Of a DNA stretch of 6,087 nucleotides, positions 1-4,632 are shown in pieces; within the stretch, counting starts at the first letter, position 1, and each line of letters opens with the position of its first letter. The notes below the pieces were generated by a model, which saw nothing but the letters and a program-made list of their open reading frames with translations, was not told the DNA's origin and ran no database searches. The position numbers and the translations under genes were made by a program. The DNA is from Deltaproteobacteria bacterium. GTDB lineage: Bacteria > Myxococcota_A > UBA9160 > SMWR01. The stretch spans positions 1-6,087 of the forward strand of contig JAFDAW010000172.1 in assembly GCA_019313605.1 (NCBI GenBank). Reading direction: 5' to 3'.

Positions 1-2
1 AG

Positions 3-701
3 CGCCAGCTCTGCCACGGCGCTCCGTTCTACGTGCTCGGGCCGCTCGTGACCGACATCTTCCCGGGCTACGACCACATTACGAGCTGCATCGGCGCAAC
101 CGCCGCCGCCTATCACGGCGCGTCGATGCTCTGCTACGTGACCCCGAAAGAACACCTGGGTCTACCCAAGCGCGACGATGTAAAGCAAGGTTGCGTGGCG
201 TACAAGATCGCCGCCCATGCGGCAGATGTGGCGCTCGGTGTGCCGGGCGCGCGAGACCGGGACGACGAACTCACGAAGGCGCGCGCGGCGCTGAACTGGG
301 AGAAGCACTTCGAACTCAGCTTCGATCCGGATACGGCGCGCGCATTTCACGACGAAGACCTCGACGTCGACACCGACTTCTGCGCGATGTGCGGGCACGA
401 TTGGTGTTCGGTCCGCATCAGCAAGGAAATCGTCGAATTCGTCAGCGGAAAGGATGAGGCGTACGCGTGGGACGACGTCAGGGTCAGCGATGCCCTGACC
501 CCGGACCAGCGCAAGATCCTCGAAAAGCGAGGCGTGCTGAGTGCGGACGAGATTCTCAAGCTGGCGCGCAAGACCGAATCAGTGATGAAGCCCGAAGCGG
601 GATCCAAGGCGGCCTGTCATAGCGACGCGTCCAGCGCGCCCGAAGCCGACCTGCTGCAGATCGATGCGATGAAGGGTGACGCGCAACCGCCTCCGAGCTG
701 A
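3..701 (+). CDS. thiC: ThiC, phosphomethylpyrimidine (HMP-P) synthase, C-terminal part (5' truncated by window edge)
   Basis: ThiC is a radical-SAM enzyme that rearranges aminoimidazole ribotide into HMP-phosphate for the pyrimidine half of thiamin, in the cytosol. The reading frame is open from base 3, so the N-terminal and most of the barrel lie upstream. Recognisable ThiC blocks are GPLVTDIFPGYDHIT, MLCYVTPKEHLGLP and AYKIAAHAADVALG. The signature CX2CX4C (CAMCGHDWC, Cys codons at 381, 390 and 405) binds the 4Fe-4S cluster that cleaves SAM. After the last cluster cysteine come 97 more residues, far more than the short tail of E. coli ThiC. This tail contains a helical-looking segment (LTPDQRKILEKRGVLSADEI), one further Cys in KAACHSD, and a low-complexity Ala/Pro/Ser end. 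A repeat element starts 9 bases after the stop. No riboswitch can be seen because the 5' end is missing. Family assignment is very secure. Confidence 0.97.
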   Translation, partial: RQLCHGAPFYVLGPLVTDIFPGYDHITSCIGATAAAYHGASMLCYVTPKEHLGLPKRDDVKQGCVAYKIAAHAADVALGVPGARDRDDELTKARAALNWEKHFELSFDPDTARAFHDEDLDVDTDFCAMCGHDWCSVRISKEIVEFVSGKDEAYAWDDVRVSDALTPDQRKILEKRGVLSADEILKLARKTESVMKPEAGSKAACHSDASSAPEADLLQIDAMKGDAQPPPS

Positions 702-709
702 GCGCCCCA

Positions 710-759
710 GAAGAGACCGAACAGGTCTCTTCGCCGCAAAGCGAATCCGCAGGATTCGC
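710..759. repeat. REP-like double-hairpin repeat, copy 1
   Basis: Two adjacent perfect inverted repeats. Hairpin 1 pairs GAAGAGACC (710-718) with GGTCTCTTC (724-732) around a GAACA loop. Hairpin 2 pairs GCGAATCC (741-748) with GGATTCGC (752-759) around a GCA loop. The linker ends in GCCGCAAA. The same two-hairpin arrangement, with the same 11-nt distance from GGTCTC to GCGAATCC, recurs near 3696-3743, and a decayed version lies at 3802-3848. It sits just after the thiC stop, so it could end or stabilise that transcript. A T-tract is lacking, so a classical intrinsic terminator is unlikely. Confidence 0.85.
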
Positions 760-776
760 CAGTGCAGATACGAGTA

Positions 777-803
777 CGCCCCAGGACCATCGGTCCCGGG
801 GCG
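777..803. repeat. strong G+C-rich hairpin downstream of thiC
   Basis: CGCCCC-A-GGACC (777-788) pairs with GGTCC-C-GGGGCG (792-803) around a 3-nt ATC loop, giving 11 paired positions and a single A/C mismatch. It could be a transcript-end barrier for thiC, but no run of T follows in either direction, so an intrinsic terminator is only a possibility. It may instead be a fixed component of the neighbouring repeat. Confidence 0.5.
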
Positions 804-886
804 CTATGTCCACAGCCTCACCCCCCCCTGGCTTGACTGGAACACCCTATCTAACGACCGTCGGTGCGCACGCTTGAGCCTTTTTT

Positions 887-912
887 GCCGCATGAAGGAT
901 TTTTTCTGCGGC
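887..912. repeat. short inverted repeat with T-rich loop
   Basis: GCCGCA (887-892) is the reverse complement of TGCGGC (907-912), enclosing a 14-nt loop that contains six T's. A second run of six T's (881-886) lies immediately upstream. The stem is only 6 bp and the role is unknown. The rest of 702-970 outside the listed elements shows no gene I can support. Confidence 0.3.
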
Positions 913-956
913 TCTGCTGCGCACTCACGAGCGGGCGTGTCGCCGCTTTGGGATGG

Positions 957-979
957 AAAATTCGAGGGGTCTCCCCCTC
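957..979 (-). terminator. candidate terminator of the YiiX-like hydrolase gene
   Basis: Read on the minus strand, GAGGGG-GAGA-CCCCTC (plus 979-964) forms a 6-bp G+C stem with a GNRA-type loop, followed by GAATTTT. This is a short U-tract in the right place and orientation to end the transcript of the hydrolase gene, about 60 bases after its stop. The U-tract is weak and the stem overlaps the tandem palindrome array, so alternative pairings are possible. Confidence 0.4.
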
Positions 980-1047
980 AGGGCTGAGGGATTTCTCCCT
1001 CAGGGCTGAGAGGTTTCCCCTCAGAGCTGAGGGGGCTCCCCTCAGGG
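971..1047. repeat. tandem 21-22 bp palindrome array (CCCTCAG core)
   Basis: The core CCCTCAG recurs at 975, 997, 1018 and 1039, giving spacings of 22, 21 and 21 bp. The first three copies are each followed after two bases by CTGAGGG or a near variant, so each unit is itself a near-palindrome able to form a 5-7 bp hairpin. The fourth unit is a half copy and contains the stop codon of the minus-strand hydrolase gene (complement of 1042-1044), so the array runs directly into the gene's 3' end. The array is non-coding in any convincing frame. Possible roles are transcript-end structure or a protein-binding array; neither is shown by the sequence alone. Confidence 0.8.
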
Positions 1048-1974
1048 TTCGATAGCCGTCTCCGTCTTGGGCTCGACTTCCTCCGTTTCAGGCTCGATTT
1101 CGGGCGCCCATTCGATCCGGCTGTAGTCGAATTTGCGCTCCTGGGCGACGCTGAACTTCACGATCTGGAAGTACGGGGAGAGATCGAAATCGCGGGGCGT
1201 AAGCAAGGTGGGGTGGCGGCGGCGATAGAGACCCGAGTGGAGAGCCCGGCGGCGGCGCGCCATCCACGACCAGGGTCGCCTCCGAACCGGGGCCTCCGCG
1301 CCCTCCGACCCTTCCGGATAGGTGACTGAAGGAAGTACGGGAAATCCGACCTTGTGAAAGAGTTGCCCGAGCAGGCTCGTGCAGATCACCTGACTCGATG
1401 CGCCACTGCCGAAGCGCAACACCTTCTCGCGGTGCCTCCCAGGCAGCAACGAGACGTAGATCAGATGAACCGCAAGATCGAGAATGTTGCGCAGGTCGTA
1501 GCGCCAGCCGATCGCCTCCACGGCTTCGTCGAGAATGATTTTCAGATGGTCGGATCGGAGTCGATCGGGGCGGCAGAGCCGGACATTGAAGTCGATGTAC
1601 TTCGAGAGCGACGACGCAACGACGCCATCGAATAGAGCCTCTACGATCAGATGCCCCGAGTCATCCCCGTAGGTTTCTCGGGCGTCTTGCTTGAGATCGT
1701 CGCCTCGCCGCAGCAGCTCGTCCCCAATATAGAGAACGGCGTGTGACCACGAACTTCGCGTGAGGTACTTGATGACCGCGGATACGCGCTGATCACCCTC
1801 GACGAGGAGCACGTCGCCCTTGCGAATCGTCGCTTTCAATTGATCCAGGTCGTTCGGAGCCCGCAGGTCGTAATGACCCATCGGTTCCGACATGTAGCGG
1901 GCCAGGCGATTGGTCAACCAACCGCGGACCCCCCAACTCCGCCGGGGCTCCTGCACGCCCTGGTTCGTTACCAC
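1042..1974 (-). CDS. YiiX/YebB-like permuted NlpC/P60 papain-fold cysteine hydrolase
   Basis: 310 aa. The order of motifs is that of the circularly permuted NlpC/P60 (YiiX-like) group. A GDVLLVEGD strand (53-61) comes first, then the catalytic His in SWSHAVLYIG (H78), a polar residue in LIVEAL (E112), and last the nucleophile in VICTSLLGQLF (C198). A conserved-looking GWRYDL (156-161) and a hydrophobic segment (around 163-177) lie between. This superfamily cleaves or forms amide or ester bonds in cell-wall peptides or lipids; the substrate here is unknown. After C198 there is an Arg-rich stretch (about 231-253), then a final acidic tail rich in E, P and T (291-310). No signal peptide is evident. 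The GTG start is favoured by a GGAGGT ribosome site 8 nt upstream. The gene is divergent from the DUF4149 gene, about 63 bp apart. Fold assignment is fairly secure; physiological role is not. Confidence 0.8.
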   Translation of the reverse strand: MVTNQGVQEPRRSWGVRGWLTNRLARYMSEPMGHYDLRAPNDLDQLKATIRKGDVLLVEGDQRVSAVIKYLTRSSWSHAVLYIGDELLRRGDDLKQDARETYGDDSGHLIVEALFDGVVASSLSKYIDFNVRLCRPDRLRSDHLKIILDEAVEAIGWRYDLRNILDLAVHLIYVSLLPGRHREKVLRFGSGASSQVICTSLLGQLFHKVGFPVLPSVTYPEGSEGAEAPVRRRPWSWMARRRRALHSGLYRRRHPTLLTPRDFDLSPYFQIVKFSVAQERKFDYSRIEWAPEIEPETEEVEPKTETAIEP

Positions 1975-1982
1975 TGCGGCCG

Positions 1983-1988
1983 ACCTCC
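1983..1988 (-). promoter_or_regulatory. ribosome binding site fixing the GTG start of the hydrolase gene
   Basis: The minus strand reads GGAGGT, a near-complete Shine-Dalgarno sequence, with 8 nt to the GTG at complement 1972-1974. This supports GTG initiation over the internal ATG codons further into the gene. Confidence 0.75.
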
Positions 1989-2037
1989 GAACTCCGCGCT
2001 CTTTACACCACGCGCGAGCTTGCAGAGAATGAGTGCC

Positions 2038-2532
2038 ATGACAGATTCGAAACCGACGCGAGATCGGGGGCTGGGCCAGACCGCGCTGCGCACCTGCCTT
2101 TGGCTACTACTCGGGGGCTGGTTCGGCTCGTACCTGCTCTTCGGCGCGGTGATCGCCCCCACCGCGTTTGCAGTGCTGCCGTCGACCCAATTGGCGGGCG
2201 ATCTCGTGGGTCCTGTGCTCATGAAGCTCAACCTCTACGGCGTGTTCGCCGGCATCGCCCTGGCATTCGTCTCGAAGGCGCTCGGCCGCGGCAGCCTGTT
2301 GGTCGCGGTGCCGATCGCGCTAAGCGCACTCTGCCTCTACTCTCACTTCGGCGTCTCCGCCGAATTGGCTGAGATCCGAAGCGATTCTTTTGGACCGGAT
2401 GCAACCGCAGAGATCGTGGCGCGCTTCGGTGCGCTTCATCGCATATCGCTCGCCGTGTTCATCGGCGTTGGGATCGCGGTTACAGCCCTGATCGGATTTC
2501 ACGCGAGAAGCGACTCCCTCACCCTGAGGTGA
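2038..2532 (+). CDS. DUF4149 family integral membrane protein
   Basis: 164 aa from ATG 2038. Four hydrophobic segments are visible, at roughly residues 14-43 (with GGWFGSYLLFGAVIAPTAF), 61-77, 84-101 and 135-154. The first segment, the small-residue-rich APTAFAVLP turn and the following AGDLVGPVLMKLNLYG match the DUF4149 (TMEM205-like) pattern. The function of that family is not established. The reading frame is open upstream to 1840, but that part overlaps the start of the divergent hydrolase gene and does not look like protein. ATG 2038 has AGAGA (2024-2028) 9 nt upstream; an in-frame ATG at 2029 would add three residues but leaves no room for a ribosome site. The gene is probably monocistronic, since about 280 bases separate it from the next gene. 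Confidence 0.75.
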   Translation: MTDSKPTRDRGLGQTALRTCLWLLLGGWFGSYLLFGAVIAPTAFAVLPSTQLAGDLVGPVLMKLNLYGVFAGIALAFVSKALGRGSLLVAVPIALSALCLYSHFGVSAELAEIRSDSFGPDATAEIVARFGALHRISLAVFIGVGIAVTALIGFHARSDSLTLR

Positions 2533-2599
2533 TTTGCCCATGCTGTTAAACGAGAGTGCAGAACAATTGCGAAACGGCGCGATTGAGGGCGAATTTCGT

Positions 2600-2766
2600 A
2601 GCCCTTTGTAAGGGGCTGTTGTATCCTATCGCCGATTTTGCTGAAATGCTCTTTAATTTCAGTAGGTTAGAGCGCTTGTGACGCGTTTCGCCCACCGGTT
2701 GGAACGCGGGTTCGGGGATTCATCGAGGCACCATCTGGCCGCTGCGTCACAGCGGGCGGCGGTGCC
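2600..2766 (+). ncRNA. candidate structured RNA or 5' leader with four successive hairpins
   Basis: Non-coding stretch between the DUF4149 gene and the 66-aa gene. In order: (1) 2600-2606 with 2611-2617 (AGCCCTT/AGGGGCT, one G-U); (2) CTGAAAT 2641-2647 with ATTTCAG 2656-2662, loop containing boxA; (3) CGCGTT 2682-2687 with AACGCG 2703-2708, plus inner CCA/TGG; (4) GGCACC 2727-2732 with GGTGCC 2761-2766, enclosing CCGCTG (2739-2744) paired with CAGCGG (2750-2755). Four stems in under 170 bases suggests an RNA that folds. It ends about 45 bases before the next start codon, so it may be a 5' leader or an independent small RNA. It matches no RNA family I recognise. No convincing promoter could be placed upstream. 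Confidence 0.4.
2647..2656 (+). promoter_or_regulatory. boxA-type antitermination element
   Basis: TGCTCTTTAA is identical to the core of the E. coli rRNA-leader boxA, the site on nascent RNA bound by NusB/S10 to build antitermination complexes. Here it is flanked by CTGAAA and TTTCAG, which are reverse complements, so the core would sit in a hairpin loop. There is no rRNA gene in the window. boxA outside rRNA operons is known (for example in control of suhB in E. coli). Confidence 0.5.
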
Positions 2767-2812
2767 GTTGGGTTTCTGAAAAAGTCTGGTGGGCAGAGAG
2801 GACACGGATTCG

Positions 2813-3013
2813 ATGGACGTCACGATCAAGGCCACGGTGAATTTCACCGTATCCGACTCGAGCATGGAGGACGCGCTGGCCGAATTCGACGAGCTGACCG
2901 TGGAAGGACTGATCCGCGAGATCCTCGACAAGTCGGTCGCCTGCGACGAGATCAGCGTGAAGGTCATCGAGGGCCCGAACAGCCTCGAAGAGTTCGATCA
3001 GCTCAACACCTGA
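2813..3013 (+). CDS. 66-aa acidic orphan protein
   Basis: Unrecognised protein. From ATG 2813 it starts MDVTIKATVNFTVSDS and ends EEFDQLNT. It is strongly acidic, with no signal peptide or membrane segment. The pattern suggests an N-terminal beta strand pair (VTIKATVNFTV), a central helical stretch (about 18-43), then a short strand (ISVKVIEG), i.e. a small alpha/beta domain. It has one cysteine. The start is chosen for AGAGAGGA (2795-2802) 10 nt upstream; a GTG at 2789 would add eight residues and swallow that site. It follows the structured boxA leader and is probably its transcript's coding part. It converges with the metallopeptidase gene (21 bp between stops), with no evident terminator in the gap. 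Codon use resembles its neighbours. Existence is likely; function unknown. Confidence 0.65.
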   Translation: MDVTIKATVNFTVSDSSMEDALAEFDELTVEGLIREILDKSVACDEISVKVIEGPNSLEEFDQLNT

Positions 3014-3034
3014 TCTCCACCTCCTGCCTCTTTC

Positions 3035-3499
3035 TCAAAAAAGCGAAAGCTGGACCGGCCGATGCTCGCCCTGCTTGCGGCGATCCGCGCGATTCTCTTC
3101 CGGCTGTTGCGGCTCGCGCCGCGGCTCAGCTGCGGAACCCGAAGGCCGAAGACCTGGGCGATAGATCCCTTGCTCGCGCGCGAACTCCAACAGTTCCATG
3201 TTGAAGGCCCGGAACCGAACGCCATGGTTGAAGTGGCGCAGGTGCGCGAGTTCGTGGCACAGAGTGCTCACCAGGCTGGAATAAAGCAGCGGTTGCCCAG
3301 TGACGGCGTGGCGAAGCCGGATCTTGATCACGCCATCTTCGTAACAGATGCCGTAGCGGCTCTTTACATTGGCGCGTTCGGCCTCGATCGAGCGGTATCG
3401 GAGGTCGAACCGCCAGGCGATCTTCTCTGCGTCTCGATTGAGGCGCGCGATCAGGCTGCGAGATGTCGCGCGATCGACCGCACGCTTGCGATTCTTCAC
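3035..3499 (-). CDS. SprT/YgjP-like zinc metallopeptidase with C-terminal beta-clamp-binding motif
   Basis: 154 aa from GTG 3499. The core has the gluzincin signature HELAH (82-86) with a following NHG (H92 as third zinc ligand) then FRAFNMELLEFA, and upstream KSRYGIC (46-52), which corresponds to the KSRWGSC-type block of SprT/YgjP-like (WLM-related) peptidases. The C-terminus is a charged, Pro/Gln/Glu/Arg-rich linker (about 121-146) ending RPVQLSLF. QLSLF fits the published consensus for bacterial sliding-clamp-binding peptides, QL(S/D)LF. Eukaryotic SPRTN, which degrades DNA-protein crosslinks, pairs a SprT domain with a PCNA-binding box, so a replication- or repair-linked protease is inferred. 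The GTG start has GGAAAG 9 nt upstream; a TTG at 3535 would add 12 residues but lacks a ribosome site. Convergent with the 66-aa gene. Fold secure, role inferred. Confidence 0.82.
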   Translation of the reverse strand: MKNRKRAVDRATSRSLIARLNRDAEKIAWRFDLRYRSIEAERANVKSRYGICYEDGVIKIRLRHAVTGQPLLYSSLVSTLCHELAHLRHFNHGVRFRAFNMELLEFAREQGIYRPGLRPSGSAAEPRREPQQPEENRADRRKQGEHRPVQLSLF

Positions 3500-3668
3500 G
3501 CGGGTAAGCTTTCCGTCGGTAGCCGGTAGCGTCAAGGGAATCGGGCGGTGCGATACGATGCGGAGATGGGAGCAACCACCGCATCGGCTGGGTCACCGTC
3601 CTTCCCGTACAAATCGATCCGATGCGCGGTAACCCGCGACTTTTTCGACCCGATGCCCGGCGGCGCAA

Positions 3669-3743
3669 GCGAATCCGCAGGATTCGCCAGCCAGACGAGA
3701 CCGAACAGGTCTCGGCGCCGCAAAGCGAATCCGAAGGATTCGC
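3669..3743. repeat. REP-like double-hairpin repeat, copy 2 with an extra half unit
   Basis: A lone hairpin 2 (GCGAATCC 3669-3676 / GGATTCGC 3680-3687, GCA loop) is followed by a full unit: hairpin 1 CGAGACC (3696-3702) / GGTCTCG (3708-3714) with the same GAACA loop as copy 1, linker ending GCCGCAAA, and hairpin 2 GCGAATCC (3725-3732) / GGATTCGC (3736-3743), loop GAA. In hairpin 1 the outer A-T pair of copy 1 is replaced by C-G, a compensatory change. The full region 3500-3891 shows no gene I can support apart from these elements. Confidence 0.85.
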
Positions 3744-3801
3744 CAGTGAAGACTGAGAGCGCTTGCCGGACGATAGGTACAACATCGTTCTACTCAGCAG
3801 G

Positions 3802-3848
3802 CGAAACCGAACAGGTCTCGTCGCCGCGGCGGAACCCGAAGGATTCGC
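3802..3848. repeat. REP-like double-hairpin repeat, copy 3 (decayed)
   Basis: Hairpin 1 reads CGAAACC (3802-3808), GAACA loop, GGTCTCG (3814-3820), with one A/C mismatch. The 11-nt linker is kept in length and begins TCGCCGC. The left arm of hairpin 2 is altered and one base short (GGAACCC, 3831-3837) while the right arm GGATTCGC (3841-3848) is intact. It lies 44 bp before the putative orphan start at 3892. Confidence 0.65.
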
Positions 3849-3891
3849 CGGGCGCCGAGCGATTCCGTATCCACTGCGAAAGGCCCCAACT

Positions 3892-4254
3892 GTGACGCGT
3901 CTGCATCGCATTGCCGAAGTCGAGCTACTCGAAGAAGCAGATGATCCCGCAGAAAGTGTGGAGTGCGTGCGACAACACGCCCAGGCGGTGGGCTTGTTCA
4001 GCGAGTTGATGAGTCGGCTCACGAGTATCGGCGGCTTCGTCACGGTGGATTACGTCGGCGCTCGGGCGACCATCCCGAACCCGCTCGACAAAATCGAAAA
4101 CGCTGTTCTGATCGACTCCATCGCGAACGCTTTCAATTTCACGGCGAAGAGAAACAGACTGTGTTGGAATAAAATGGGCGTTGTGTGCGCCTCGAAAACT
4201 CTGCGTTCTTTTTCGCTTCGCACTCGCAGGGCGCGACAGCGTGAGAGTGCCTGA
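3892..4254 (+). CDS. hypothetical 120-aa protein (possible)
   Basis: I do not recognise this protein. From GTG 3892 (GAAAGG 8 nt upstream) the first 90 or so residues read like a genuine soluble protein: a helical acidic N-terminus (EVELLEEADDPAESVE), a second helix (AVGLFSELMSRLTS), then GGFVTVDYVGARATIPNPLD and IENAVLIDSIANAFNF. The last 30 residues are Arg/Ser-rich (SFSLRTRRARQRESA) and less protein-like, so the true end could have been altered by a frameshift. The frame stays open upstream to 3763 through a decayed repeat copy, and that part is not counted. The opposite strand is also open over much of this span, but its translation looks poorer. No operon partner; the next gene starts 378 bases later. 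Confidence 0.45.
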   Translation: MTRLHRIAEVELLEEADDPAESVECVRQHAQAVGLFSELMSRLTSIGGFVTVDYVGARATIPNPLDKIENAVLIDSIANAFNFTAKRNRLCWNKMGVVCASKTLRSFSLRTRRARQRESA

Positions 4255-4288
4255 TTCGGGCTCCCTGCACCGATTCATTGATGCAATT

Positions 4289-4350
4289 AAAAACCGGCGA
4301 TATTCGCGCAATAAGTCCAATAAACTTCGATTTCATGAGATCCGGTTTTT
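4289..4350. repeat. 9-bp perfect inverted repeat with 44-bp spacer, plus direct repeats
   Basis: AAAAACCGG (4289-4297) is the exact reverse complement of CCGGTTTTT (4342-4350). TCGATTTC occurs at 4327-4334 and again at 4352-4359, 25 bp apart. They lie in the relatively A+T-rich, gene-free stretch 4255-4632 that precedes dnaA. No perfect DnaA box (TTATCCACA or its complement) was found by eye in this stretch. The repeat may be a regulator or initiator site; its function is not shown. Confidence 0.5.
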
Positions 4351-4583
4351 CTCGATTTCGACCCGTGACACGCTTCAACGAGGCGCGAATGAACCTGAAG
4401 ACCGACCGCGAAGTACCTGGAATGAAATCGCGATCCCGGTTGCAAACACTGGTTTTCCGTCGGTATCCAGCTGATTCAATCATACCCTTACTGGTGTAGA
4501 TGGCGTGGACGCGATCGGAGCCAATGGGGATTGCGAGAAGACGCAGAAGCTGATTAACTGCGCCCAGCGTTGGGATGAGGCTC

Positions 4584-4613
4584 TTGGAATTCCCGGCACA
4601 TTCGTCACATAAT
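4584..4613 (+). promoter_or_regulatory. candidate sigma-70 promoter for dnaA
   Basis: TTGGAA (4584-4589) and CATAAT (4608-4613) are separated by 18 bp, matching 4 of 6 and 5 of 6 of the -35 and -10 consensus. Transcription would begin about 4620, leaving a very short leader of about 13 nt before ATG 4633. The only ribosome-site-like bases there (GGTGG, 4625-4629) are just 3 nt from the ATG, so initiation may be atypical. Confidence 0.4.
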
Positions 4614-4632
4614 TGCTCAGAATCGGTGGAAC

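Noticed and set aside
805..814. ATGTCCACA as a DnaA box
   Set aside because: Matches only 7 of 9 consensus positions, is solitary, and is far from dnaA.
833..861. TTGACT as a -35 box
   Set aside because: No acceptable -10 lies at 16-18 bp spacing; TATCTA is only 10 bp away, and no gene begins nearby.
971..1047. CRISPR array
   Set aside because: Units are 21-22 bp with no unique spacers, and each is a palindrome, so this is a simple tandem repeat.
1840..2037. N-terminal extension of the DUF4149 gene
   Set aside because: It lies opposite the start of the divergent hydrolase gene, has no membrane or family pattern, and better starts exist at 2029 and 2038.
2663..2732. tRNA-like words (GGTTAGAGC, GGGTTCG, and a CACCA-like end)
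   Set aside because: The T-loop lacks the needed TTCRA pattern and the flanking arms do not pair into acceptor, D, anticodon and T stems, so it is not a tRNA.
3548..3895. 115-aa plus-strand frame through the repeats
   Set aside because: Its translation is generated largely by the repeat units (for example SESAGFAS) and shows no independent protein character.
3126..4043. 305-aa minus-strand frame over the metallopeptidase and repeats
   Set aside because: It runs through repeat copies and overlaps the HELAH gene in another frame; the translation is low complexity with no motif.
4278..4499. 73-aa plus-strand open frame upstream of dnaA
   Set aside because: The translation is basic and has no recognisable domain, no ribosome site is evident, and it overlaps the inverted-repeat region. 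A weak candidate only.
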